NCBI RefSeq assembly: GCF_009865135.1
Contig: NZ_WWGH01000001.1
Location: 5,208,001 to 5,272,000, forward strand
Length of the DNA: 64,000 bases
From: Streptomyces sp. SID8374
GTDB lineage: Bacteria; Actinomycetota; Actinomycetes; Streptomycetales; Streptomycetaceae
Reading direction: 5' to 3'
The translations under genes were made by a program, and so were the position numbers. Shown here piece by piece: positions 51,892-59,348 of the stretch (position 1 is the first letter of the stretch; each line of letters starts with the position of its first letter). The notes beneath the pieces are model-generated. The model was not told the origin of the DNA and made no database searches. It saw only the letters and a list, made by a program, of their open reading frames with translations.

Positions 51892-53019
51892 TCACAGCCA
51901 GCCGTTGCGCTTCAGGATGCGGTGGATGGAGAAACAGACCGCCCCGATGAGTCCGAGCACCAGCGGATAGCCGTACTTCCACTCCAGCTCCGGCATGTAG
52001 TCGAAGTTCATGCCGTAGACCCCGCAGATCATCGTGGGTACGGCGATGATCGCCGCCCAGGAGGTGATCTTGCGCATGTCCTCGTTCTGGGTGACGGTCG
52101 CCTGCGCCAGATTGGCCTGGAGGATCGAGTTCAGCAGCTCGTCGAAGCCGATGACCTCCTCCTGGACCCGGGCGAGGTGGTCGGCGACGTCCCGGAAGTA
52201 CTTCTGGATGTCGGGGTCGATCAGCCGCATCGGCCGCTCGCTGAGCAGCTGCATCGGGCGCAGCAGCGGCGAGACGGCCCGCTTGAACTCCAGCACCTCA
52301 CGCTTGAGCTGGTAGATCCGGCCCGCGTCCGAACCGCGACGGCCTCCTTTGGCCGGGGTCGAGAACACATCGATCTCCACCTCGTCGATGTCGTCCTGCA
52401 CGGCCTCCGCCACCGCGATGTACCCGTCGACGACATGGTCGGCGATGGCGTGCAGGACGGCGGACGGGCCCTTGGCGAGCAGCTCCGGGTCGTCCTGGAG
52501 GCGGTGGCGCAGGGCGCGCAGCGAGCCCTGCCCGCCGTGCCGGACGGTGATGACGAAGTCCCGGCCGGTGAAGCACATCACCTCGCCGGTCTCCACGACC
52601 TCGCTGGTCGCGGTCAGCTCGGCGTGCTCCACGTAGTGGATCGTCTTGAAGACGGTGAACAGCGTGTCGTCGTACCGCTCCAGCTTGGGCCGCTGGTGGG
52701 CGTGGACGGCGTCCTCGACGGCGAGCGGGTGCAGCCCGAACTCCCGGGCGATACCCGCGAATTCCTCCTCCGTCGGCTCGTGCAGCCCGATCCAGGCGAA
52801 GCCGCCCTCCTCCCGCACCTGGAGCATCGCCTCGTGCGGGGTCGGGGTGGCGGGCCCCTCCACGCGGCTGCCGTCGCGGTAGACCGCGCAGTCGACGACG
52901 GCGCTGGAGGCGGACGGGTCGCGGGTGGTGTCGTACGCGTTGTGGGGAGTGCTGTTCTTACGGAGGGAGGGACGCAGGGACGGGCGCACGGCGGCGCGCA
53001 GGTCACGGATCATCGACAT
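51892..53019 (-). CDS. corA: CorA-family Mg2+/Co2+ transporter
   Basis: 375 residues. The ATG at 53019 follows AAGGAG. The cytoplasmic domain (~50-300) includes FAWIGLHEPTEEEF, DFVITVRHGGQGSL and VIGFDELLNSILQANLAQ. Two C-terminal membrane helices carry the signature GMNFDYMPEL at the pore mouth, ending ILKRNGWL. It is a pentameric Mg2+ channel. A structured leader lies upstream. In M. tuberculosis corA (Rv1239c) is near the mrp and CBS-protein genes, as here. Confidence 0.94.
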   Translation of the reverse strand: MSMIRDLRAAVRPSLRPSLRKNSTPHNAYDTTRDPSASSAVVDCAVYRDGSRVEGPATPTPHEAMLQVREEGGFAWIGLHEPTEEEFAGIAREFGLHPLAVEDAVHAHQRPKLERYDDTLFTVFKTIHYVEHAELTATSEVVETGEVMCFTGRDFVITVRHGGQGSLRALRHRLQDDPELLAKGPSAVLHAIADHVVDGYIAVAEAVQDDIDEVEIDVFSTPAKGGRRGSDAGRIYQLKREVLEFKRAVSPLLRPMQLLSERPMRLIDPDIQKYFRDVADHLARVQEEVIGFDELLNSILQANLAQATVTQNEDMRKITSWAAIIAVPTMICGVYGMNFDYMPELEWKYGYPLVLGLIGAVCFSIHRILKRNGWL

Positions 53020-53475
53020 GGCTGGCTCCTTCACGGAGGGCCGTCGGCGAGGGCGTGGAACAGCCCGGAATGGGGACGTGCGCTCACGTCCGCAAAGCGG
53101 GCTCCACCGCGCGGGCGCGATGACGGCGTTCGCAACAGACAGGCAAAAGAACGAGAGACTCTTCCACGGATTCCTGGTGCTCTTCCGCGGTGCGAACGAC
53201 CGTCGGAGGGCCATCGAGGACGGCCGACGAGGCGTCAGTTCAGCGGGAGGTTCAACGGGAACAGCGGTACGCGGAAGAGTGATCGGTACTGCACGGTCGA
53301 CTTGGATCCATAGCAGTCCCCACCTCCTCCGGCCGGTCCCCCGTGGGGGACGACGTGTCGTCGGGACAAAGAGAGCGACGCTTCTGCGCGCTGTCCCGAC
53401 CGGCGGCCAGGCTATCAGCCGTCCCGGACCGAATCCCTTACTTTGCCCACTCCATGCGCACTCTATGCTCGCCGG
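53020..53475 (-). other. corA leader and divergent promoter region with extensive inverted repeats
   Basis: This 456-bp gap holds a long-range 10-bp perfect stem (53180-53189 with 53270-53279) enclosing ~80 bases, with an inner CGTCGG/CCGACG pair near 53201 and 53224. A second 9-bp inverted repeat lies at 53360-53368 with 53392-53400. On the minus strand a T-rich stretch (TTCTTTT) follows the large stem, ~130 bases before corA. Together these suggest a structured 5' leader, possibly Mg2+-responsive. The -10 box of the SUFU-type gene is at the far end. Confidence 0.5.
53464..53469 (+). promoter_or_regulatory. Leaderless -10 box of the SUFU-type gene
   Basis: TATGCT is followed by six bases and the ATG at 53476. 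There is no Shine-Dalgarno sequence. Confidence 0.6.
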
Positions 53476-54060
53476 ATGGCAGAAATTCTCGCTCTGGTCG
53501 AAGCCCGGCTCCGCTCGGCCCTCGGGGAACCGGACGCCCGCGCCGATGTGACGTTCCTCGGCACGGACCGTATCGAGGTGCTCCGCTTCCTCGACGGCGA
53601 CGTGGTGCGCTACGCCACGCTCGGCATGTCGGGCCGGCCGATGGCCGACCCCACCTCACCGCTCGCCGACCCGGTGAAGGGCCCCCGCGCCGAGCTGGTC
53701 CTGTCGGTACGGGTCGGGCTCGCCGACACCGACCAGGTGCTGCGCCCCCTCGCCGTGCTCGCCGCCTCCCCGCAGGTCGAGGGGCTCATCGTGGCCCCGG
53801 GCGCCTCGCTGGACCTGGGCGATCCGCTCTGGCCCGGCGCGCCGTTCACCTCGGTGCTGGTGGCGGAGTCCGGGGGGCTGGTGGAGGACCTGGAGCTGGA
53901 CGAGCCGATGGACCCGGTCCGCTTCCTGCCGCTGCTGCCGATGACCCCCAACGAGGCCGCCTGGAAGCGGGTGCGCGGGGCGCAGGAGCTCCAGGAGCGG
54001 TGGCTCACGCACGGTACGGACCTGCGCGACCCGCTGCGCACGTCCGTACCGCTGGACTGA
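53476..54060 (+). CDS. Suppressor-of-fused (SUFU)-like domain protein
   Basis: 194 residues from a leaderless ATG. MAEILALVEARLRSALGEPDARADVTFLG is followed by RFLDGDVVRYATLGMSGRPM, a paired strand-rich core (RAELVLSVRVGLADTDQVLRPLAVLAASP), VLVAESGGLVEDLELDEP and RFLPLLPMTPNEAAWKR, the bacterial SUFU-domain pattern. These domains often occur as immunity-type or stand-alone proteins; no toxin gene is adjacent. It is divergent from corA and convergent with the MFS gene. Confidence 0.85.
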   Translation: MAEILALVEARLRSALGEPDARADVTFLGTDRIEVLRFLDGDVVRYATLGMSGRPMADPTSPLADPVKGPRAELVLSVRVGLADTDQVLRPLAVLAASPQVEGLIVAPGASLDLGDPLWPGAPFTSVLVAESGGLVEDLELDEPMDPVRFLPLLPMTPNEAAWKRVRGAQELQERWLTHGTDLRDPLRTSVPLD

Positions 54061-54073
54061 AGCCCCTGACCGC

Positions 54074-55327
54074 TCAACGGTCGGCGAAGACGCTCACGCT
54101 GTCCTCCAGGGCGTGGACCGGCTCCAGCTCCTCGGCCTCGTGGGTCAGCGCCGTACGCCGTACGCCCACGACGGCCGCTCCGACGAGGGCGGCGAGCGCG
54201 GCCACCACGAAGGGGATGTGGATGTCGGTCCACTCCTCGATCTTCGGGGCGAGGAAGGGGGCGGCCGCCGCGGCGAACCAGCGGACGAAGTTGTACCCGG
54301 CGCTCGCCACCGGGCGCGGCGCGTCGGAGACGCCGAGGGCCAGCTCGGTGTAGACGGTGTTGTTCATGCCGATGAAGGCACCGGAGACGACCGTGGCGAC
54401 GATGGCCGTCGTGTGGTTCCCGTACCCGAGGACCAGCAGGTCGACGGCGAGCAGCACCAGCGAGGCGCCGAGCACCTTGAGCGAGCCGAAGCGGCGCTGG
54501 AGGCGCGGGGCGACCAGCACGGAGAAGACCGCGAGCAGCAGGCCCCAGGCGAAGAAGACCGCGCCGGACTTGTACGGGGTCATGTCCAGCACGAACGGCG
54601 TGAACGCCAGGATCGTGAAGAACGCGTAGTTGTAGAAGAAGGCCGAGGCCGCCACCGAGGCCAGTCCGCCGTGGCCCAGCGCCTTCACCGGGTCCAGCAG
54701 CGAGGTCTTACGGGCGGGCTTGGGCTGCTCCTTGAGGAACGCGGCGATGCAGAGGAAGCCGATCGCCATCAGCGCCGCCGTACCGAAGAACGGGTAGCGC
54801 CAGCTGGCGTTGCCGAGCAGGGCGCCGAGCAGCGGCCCGCACGCCATGCCGAGGCCGAGCGCCGACTCGTACAGCAGGATCGCGGCGGAGCTGCCGCCCG
54901 CCGCCGCTCCGACGATCACCGCGAGCGCGGTGGAGACGAAGAGGGCGTTGCCCAGGCCCCAGCCCGCCCGGAAGCCGACGAGTTCGGCGACGGAGGACGA
55001 GGTGCCGGAGAGCGCGGCGAAGACGACGACGAGCGCGAGGCCGGCGAGCAGGGTCTTACGGCCGCCGATGCGGCTGGAGACGAAGCCGGTGACGAGCATG
55101 GCGACGGCGGTGATCAGGAAGTACGAGGTGAACAGCAGCGACACCTGACTGGGTGTGGCGTTCAGCCCCTGGGCGATGGACGGCAGGATCGGGTCCACCA
55201 GGCCGATCCCCATGAAGGCGACCACCGAGGCGCCCGCCGTTGCCCAGACGGCCTTCGGCTGGCGCAGGATGCTGATGGCCGTGGCCCCTTCGTCGAACGG
55301 GTCCTCTCCTGGCGTGGGTCCTGGCAT
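54074..55327 (-). CDS. MFS transporter
   Basis: 417 residues, about twelve hydrophobic segments. The motif A region is VTGFVSSRIGGRKTLLAG, and motif C-like ESALGLGMACGPLLGALLG indicates an antiporter of the drug-exporter type. The N-terminal ~25 residues are hydrophilic (PGPTPGEDPFDEGA). Its upstream region is unusually A/T-rich and contains a short dyad that may be an operator. Substrate unknown. Confidence 0.9.
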   Translation of the reverse strand: MPGPTPGEDPFDEGATAISILRQPKAVWATAGASVVAFMGIGLVDPILPSIAQGLNATPSQVSLLFTSYFLITAVAMLVTGFVSSRIGGRKTLLAGLALVVVFAALSGTSSSVAELVGFRAGWGLGNALFVSTALAVIVGAAAGGSSAAILLYESALGLGMACGPLLGALLGNASWRYPFFGTAALMAIGFLCIAAFLKEQPKPARKTSLLDPVKALGHGGLASVAASAFFYNYAFFTILAFTPFVLDMTPYKSGAVFFAWGLLLAVFSVLVAPRLQRRFGSLKVLGASLVLLAVDLLVLGYGNHTTAIVATVVSGAFIGMNNTVYTELALGVSDAPRPVASAGYNFVRWFAAAAAPFLAPKIEEWTDIHIPFVVAALAALVGAAVVGVRRTALTHEAEELEPVHALEDSVSVFADR

Positions 55328-55376
55328 GGGCTGACTCCTTCTCTCCTCCAGGTCGATGCGTCATACACAGAATAAG

Positions 55377-55389
55377 TTAGACGAACTAA
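55377..55389. promoter_or_regulatory. A/T-rich promoter with TTAG-N5-CTAA dyad upstream of the MFS gene
   Basis: TTAGACGAACTAA lies ~50 bases before the MFS start within ~55 bases of A/T-rich sequence (55362-55415), strikingly unlike the rest of the window. Such dyads are typical of MarR- or TetR-type repressor sites over a promoter. No regulator gene is adjacent. Confidence 0.45.
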
Positions 55390-55498
55390 TAAATGCAAGC
55401 TACATCTAATCCCCTCCCGCTTCTCCCCGGTGGCGGCCACGCTGCGGACGGGTGATCGTCCTTGACGCGGCGACCGGCGGGGAGGACCGTTGGGCTCT

Positions 55499-56176
55499 AT
55501 GAGGGGCGAACCCAGTTGCCCGAAGTGCGGTGGCCGGGTCAGGGCGCCCGGTCTCTTCGCCGACGCCTGGCAGTGCTCCGCGCACGGCCAGGTGCACCCG
55601 ATGCAGCCGGTCGTCCCGCCGAGCGTCGAGGCGCTCGGCGTGGTGGTGCACCGCTCGCAGGTGCCCGTCTGGATGCCGTGGCCGCTCCCGGTGGGCTGGC
55701 TGTTCACCGGGGTGGCCAGCGCGGGTGACGACCGCAGCGGCGGCCGCGCGACCGTCGTCGCCTGCTCGGGCCCCGGACCGCTCGGCGGCATGGGCGAGCT
55801 GCTGCTCGTCGCCGAGGAGCTGGGCGTCGGGCTCGGCGCCCGGTACGCCGGGATCGACGGCCCCGACCCCGGCCACCACCTGAACGTGGACTCCGCCCCC
55901 GACGCCAAGGTGCACGCCGCCGGCCGCCCCACCCCGCTCTGGCACGTCCGCAACGCCCCGGAGGACCGGGCGGTCTTCGCGGGCGAGGCGCGCGGGCTGT
56001 GGCTCTGGGCGATCCTGTGGCCGGAGCAGTCGGGGCTGCTGATGTACGACGAGCTGGTGCTGACCGACCTGCGCGACGCCGGGGGAGAGGTGGACCTCGT
56101 CCCGTGCGGGGCCCTGACCCCGCGCCTGCTCACCGTCCCGGAGGGGCCGCCCCGGCAGGGGAACGGCGAGCGCTAG
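55499..56176 (+). CDS. DUF6758-type zinc-ribbon protein
   Basis: 225 residues from the ATG at 55499 (a TTG three codons earlier is possible). The N-terminus CPKCGGRVRAPGLFADAWQC is a CxxC..C zinc-ribbon-like motif. Then come PVVPPSVEALGVVVHRSQVPVWMPWPLPVGWLF and GLWLWAILWPEQSGLLMYDELVLTDLRDAG. This matches my recollection of the actinobacterial DUF6758 family, of unknown function. It is in the same direction as the PHP and MarC genes. Confidence 0.75.
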   Translation: MRGEPSCPKCGGRVRAPGLFADAWQCSAHGQVHPMQPVVPPSVEALGVVVHRSQVPVWMPWPLPVGWLFTGVASAGDDRSGGRATVVACSGPGPLGGMGELLLVAEELGVGLGARYAGIDGPDPGHHLNVDSAPDAKVHAAGRPTPLWHVRNAPEDRAVFAGEARGLWLWAILWPEQSGLLMYDELVLTDLRDAGGEVDLVPCGALTPRLLTVPEGPPRQGNGER

Positions 56177-56275
56177 ATCACGCCGGACCGGGCGCGATCG
56201 CGGCCGGGGGCCTGATGTGCGGCGGTTATCCTTGAGCGGTCCCCCGTCCGCCCGCGAGCCCTGGAGTCACACGTC

Positions 56276-57142
56276 GTGCGCATCGACCTGCACACCCACT
56301 CCACCGCTTCGGACGGTACGGACACCCCCGCCGAGCTGGTCGCCAACGCCGCCGCCGCAGGGCTGGACGTCGTCGCGCTCACCGACCACGACACCGTCGG
56401 CGGCCACAAGCAGGCCATCGACGCGCTGCCCGAGGGGCTCACCCTCGTCACCGGCGCCGAGCTCTCCTGCCGGGTCGACGGCGTGAGCATGCACATGCTG
56501 GCGTACCTCTTCGACCCCGCCGACGCCGCGTTCGAGCGCGCCCGGGAGCTGGTCCGCGACGACCGGGTGCCCCGCGCCCAGGAGATGGTCCGCAAGCTCC
56601 GGGCTCTCGACGTGCCCATCACCTGGGAGCAGGTCGCCCGCATCGCCGGGGACGGCTCGGTCGGCCGCCCGCACGTCGCCGCCGCCCTGGTCGAACTGGG
56701 CGTCGTGGACACCGTCTCCGACGCCTTCACGCCCGACTGGCTGGGCAACGGGGGCCGCGCCTACGCCGAGAAGCACGAGTTCGACCCCTTCGAGGCGGTC
56801 CGGCTCGTCAAGGCGGCGGGCGGTGTCACCGTCTTCGCCCACCCGGGCGCCTCGAAGCGCGGTGCGACGGTCCCCGAGACCACGATCGCCGCACTCGCCG
56901 CCGCCGGCCTGGACGGCATCGAGGTCGACCACATGGACCACGACGAGCCCACCCGGGCCCGGCTGCGCGGCCTCGCCCGGGAGCTGGGGCTCCTGCCCAC
57001 CGGCTCCAGCGACTACCACGGCAGCCGAAAAACCGTCGCGCTCGGCGAGTACACCACCGACCCCGAGATCTACGGCGAGATCACCCGGCGCGCCACGGGA
57101 GCCTTCCCGGTGCCGGGCGCGGGCGGAACCGGCCGCCTGTAG
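56276..57142 (+). CDS. PHP-domain phosphoesterase (RNase AM/YciV-like)
   Basis: 288 residues from GTG. The metal-binding motifs are DLHTHSTASDGTDTP, LTDHDTVGGH, GAELSC, FAHPG and SSDYHG, the full PHP set for a three-metal site. The insertion between ~100 and ~190 (DRVPRAQEMVRKLRALDVPITWEQV, GRPHVAAALVELG) matches the YciV subfamily, which removes 5' nucleotides or hydrolyses 3',5'-nucleoside bisphosphates. TATCCT at ~56227 is a possible -10 box. Confidence 0.9.
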   Translation: MRIDLHTHSTASDGTDTPAELVANAAAAGLDVVALTDHDTVGGHKQAIDALPEGLTLVTGAELSCRVDGVSMHMLAYLFDPADAAFERARELVRDDRVPRAQEMVRKLRALDVPITWEQVARIAGDGSVGRPHVAAALVELGVVDTVSDAFTPDWLGNGGRAYAEKHEFDPFEAVRLVKAAGGVTVFAHPGASKRGATVPETTIAALAAAGLDGIEVDHMDHDEPTRARLRGLARELGLLPTGSSDYHGSRKTVALGEYTTDPEIYGEITRRATGAFPVPGAGGTGRL

Positions 57143-57272
57143 GGCCCCTCGCCTCCCACCGCCTCACCGTCCCACTCCTCGTGCGCCCCTCACCCCTGCC
57201 GTCGTACGCCGACGGCCGCCGACCGGGCCCGCGCGCCCCCGTACCGCCCGCTCATCTCTCGCAAGGCTCACT

Positions 57273-57878
57273 GTGTTCGACGTCGCTGTCTTCGGATCCC
57301 TTTTTCTCACCCTTTTTGTGATTATGGATCCGCCCGGAATCACCCCGATCTTCCTGGCCCTCACCGCGGGCCGCCCTGCCAAGGTGCAGCGCAGGATGGC
57401 GCTCCAGGCCGTCGCGGTCGCCTTCAGCGTGATCGCCGTCTTCGGTCTGCTCGGCCAGCAGATCCTCGACTATCTGCATGTCTCCGTGCCCGCCCTGATG
57501 ATCGCGGGCGGGCTTCTGCTGCTGCTCATCGCGCTGGACCTGCTCACCGGAAAGACGGACGAGCCGACCCAGACCAAGGACGTCAACGTGGCGCTCGTAC
57601 CGCTGGGCATGCCGCTGCTGGCGGGTCCCGGTGCGATCGTCTCGGTCATCCTGGCCGTGCAGCACGCCGACGGGATCGGCGGCCAGCTCTCCGTCTGGTC
57701 GGCGATCGCGGCCATGCACGTGGTGCTCTGGCTGACGATGCGCTACTCGCTGGTGATCATCCGGATCATCAAGGACGGCGGCGTGGTCCTGGTGACCCGG
57801 CTCGCCGGAATGATGCTTTCCGCCATCGCCGTACAGCAGATCATCAACGGCGTCACCCAGGTCATCCAGAACTCCTGA
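57273..57878 (+). CDS. MarC-family integral membrane protein
   Basis: 201 residues from GTG at 57273 with six hydrophobic segments. VFGSLFLTLFVIMDPPGITPIFLALTAG is the MarC start; a second conserved half begins VPLGMPLLAGPGAIVSVI. The family's role is unsettled; it was once linked to multiple antibiotic resistance without support. It follows the PHP gene by 130 bases and is closed by a strong terminator. Confidence 0.92.
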   Translation: MFDVAVFGSLFLTLFVIMDPPGITPIFLALTAGRPAKVQRRMALQAVAVAFSVIAVFGLLGQQILDYLHVSVPALMIAGGLLLLLIALDLLTGKTDEPTQTKDVNVALVPLGMPLLAGPGAIVSVILAVQHADGIGGQLSVWSAIAAMHVVLWLTMRYSLVIIRIIKDGGVVLVTRLAGMMLSAIAVQQIINGVTQVIQNS

Positions 57879-57914
57879 GACCTCTCGACTCCTGAGACCT
57901 CTCCTGGACGCCAC

Positions 57915-57949
57915 AGCGCCCCCGCACGGTCCTTCCGTGCGGGGGCGCT
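57915..57949 (+). terminator. Hairpin terminator after the MarC gene
   Basis: A perfect 15-bp stem (57915-57929 with 57935-57949) with loop TCCTT is followed by TCGTCTTTA. It lies 37 bases after the MarC stop and also serves the convergent 50-residue gene. Confidence 0.92.
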
Positions 57950-58013
57950 TCGTCTTTAGCGGCGCAATGCGTGATCAGGCGTCAGATATCAGAAGCCCAT
58001 GACCCATGAAGCG

Positions 58014-58166
58014 TTACGAAGCCGAGCTGTCGGCCGGCCGGATGTAGATGCGCTGGCCTATGGCTGCGGCCTGCTGCACGATCCGGTTGACGGAGGCGGC
58101 GTCCACGACGGTGGAGTCCACGGCGGTACCGTCGACGTCGTCGAGTCGCATGATCTCGAAGCGCAT
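58014..58166 (-). CDS. Conserved 50-residue protein of Streptomyces
   Basis: 50 residues starting MRFEIMRLDDVDGTAVDST, continuing VVDAASVNRIVQQAAAIGQ and ending RIYIRPADSSAS. ATG at 58166 behind AAGGGAAG. I recall near-identical small proteins at this place in other Streptomyces genomes, all of unknown function. It has no signal or membrane segment; a beta-alpha-beta fold is plausible. It uses a TAA stop. A strong hairpin lies ~75 bases upstream in its probable leader. It is divergent from the NYN gene. Confidence 0.82.
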   Translation of the reverse strand: MRFEIMRLDDVDGTAVDSTVVDAASVNRIVQQAAAIGQRIYIRPADSSAS

Positions 58167-58238
58167 ATGGCTTCCCTTCGTCTGATCCTCCTGCTGGAGA
58201 ACTACTGGCGCGGGCGATGTCGCCTACCCGCGAGGATA

Positions 58239-58264
58239 GGAACGCGAGGCTTCCCTCGCGTTCC
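58239..58264. promoter_or_regulatory. Perfect 11-bp hairpin in the divergent 58.2-58.4 kb region
   Basis: Bases 58239-58249 pair exactly with 58254-58264 across the loop CTTC. Next to it the region turns A/T-rich (GGAAATTTTTT near 58312). It could be an operator or a leader hairpin for the 50-residue gene; no terminator role is likely because genes diverge from here. Confidence 0.55.
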
Positions 58265-58355
58265 ATGAGTGTTACAACGGCTTGCCCGGCACAAACATTC
58301 CCTACGCTAAGGAAATTTTTTGGATGTCTAAGTACCCGCCGGTAATCGCCCGCAC

Positions 58356-58415
58356 ACGGACCTGCCCACGGACCTGTCCGCAGACCTCTCCACAAACCTG
58401 CCCACGGACCCCTAC
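58356..58415 (+). repeat. Five tandem 12-bp repeats directly before the NYN gene
   Basis: Units of ACGGACCTGCCC type repeat with divergence at 58356, 58368, 58380, 58392 and 58404. They are in frame with the downstream ATG and would encode TDLP/TDLS/ADLS/TNLP/TDPY, but there is no start codon between the upstream TAA and 58434. Either an unusual start is used, or this is a decayed N-terminal extension. Confidence 0.75.
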
Positions 58416-58433
58416 CCGGACCATGAGGTCCGC

Positions 58434-59345
58434 ATGAGTACGGCGGACCCGCAGCCTCCCCGCCCGTCCGACATCACCGAGCGCCTGGACCGCACCAACG
58501 AGCTGCTCCAGCGCATGCTCGTCGAGGTCTCCAAGACCCCCTCGACGCACGCGATCTTCGTGGACGCGGGCTATGTGTACGCGGCGGCCGGGCTGCTCGT
58601 CACCGGCACCGAGGACCGCCGCTCCTTCGACCTCGACGCCGAAGGGCTGATCGAGGCCTTCATCGACAAGGCGCGCACGATCTTCGCGGACAGCCGGCTG
58701 CTGCGCGTGTACTGGTACGACGGGGCCAGGCGCCGCATCCACACCACCGAGCAGCAGGCCATCGCCGAACTCCCCGACGTCAAGGTGCGGCTGGGCAACC
58801 TCAACGCCAACAACCAGCAGAAGGGCGTCGACTCCCTCATCCGCACCGACCTCGAATCGCTCGCCCGGCACCGCGCCATCAGCGACGCGGCCCTCATCGG
58901 CGGCGACGAGGACCTGGTCTCGGCGGTCGAGGCGGCCCAGGGCTACGGCGCCCGCGTCCACCTCTGGGGCATCGAGGCCGGCGAGGGCCGCAACCAGGCC
59001 GAACCGCTGCTCTGGGAGGTCGACAGCCAGCGCACCTTCGACCTCGACTTCTGCCGCCCCTACGTCACCCGGCGCCCGGTCACGACGTACGAGGACGACA
59101 CCCCGGCCCCCTCACGGGATGACGTCCGCTTCGTCGGCGCCCAGATCGCCGCCGCCTGGCTCGCCGCCCGCGGCCGCGAATCCCTCGCCGACCTGCTGCC
59201 CGGCCACCCCTACCTGCCGGGCTCGGTCGACCAGGACCTGCTGGTGGAGGCCGAACGCCTGCTCCAGCACTCGCTGCGGGGCCACGCGCACCTGCGCCGG
59301 GCGCTGCGGGACGGGTTCTGGCAGCACCTTCAGTCGCAGTACTGA
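58434..59345 (+). CDS. NYN-domain (PIN-like) putative ribonuclease
   Basis: 303 residues. Residues ~8-35 form a coiled helix (ITERLDRTNELLQRMLVEVSK). The NYN core follows: IFVDAGYVYAAAG (first metal aspartate), KGVDSLIRTDLESLA (second), and ALIGGDEDLVSAVEAAQGYG (third acidic cluster). The C-terminal ~80 residues are an alpha-helical domain (DVRFVGAQIAAAWLAARGRESLADLLPGH). All PIN-type acidic residues are present, so nuclease activity is likely. The start lies just after in-frame 12-bp repeats. Confidence 0.88.
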   Translation: MSTADPQPPRPSDITERLDRTNELLQRMLVEVSKTPSTHAIFVDAGYVYAAAGLLVTGTEDRRSFDLDAEGLIEAFIDKARTIFADSRLLRVYWYDGARRRIHTTEQQAIAELPDVKVRLGNLNANNQQKGVDSLIRTDLESLARHRAISDAALIGGDEDLVSAVEAAQGYGARVHLWGIEAGEGRNQAEPLLWEVDSQRTFDLDFCRPYVTRRPVTTYEDDTPAPSRDDVRFVGAQIAAAWLAARGRESLADLLPGHPYLPGSVDQDLLVEAERLLQHSLRGHAHLRRALRDGFWQHLQSQY

Positions 59346-59348
59346 TCC

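Noticed and set aside
53180..53279. M-box (ykoK) magnesium riboswitch in the corA leader
   Set aside because: The conserved M-box blocks I know are not recognisable here; only generic stems are. It is reported as an unclassified structured leader.
58356..58415. CRISPR-like array
   Set aside because: The 12-bp units are directly adjacent without spacers, are degenerate, and no cas genes are present.
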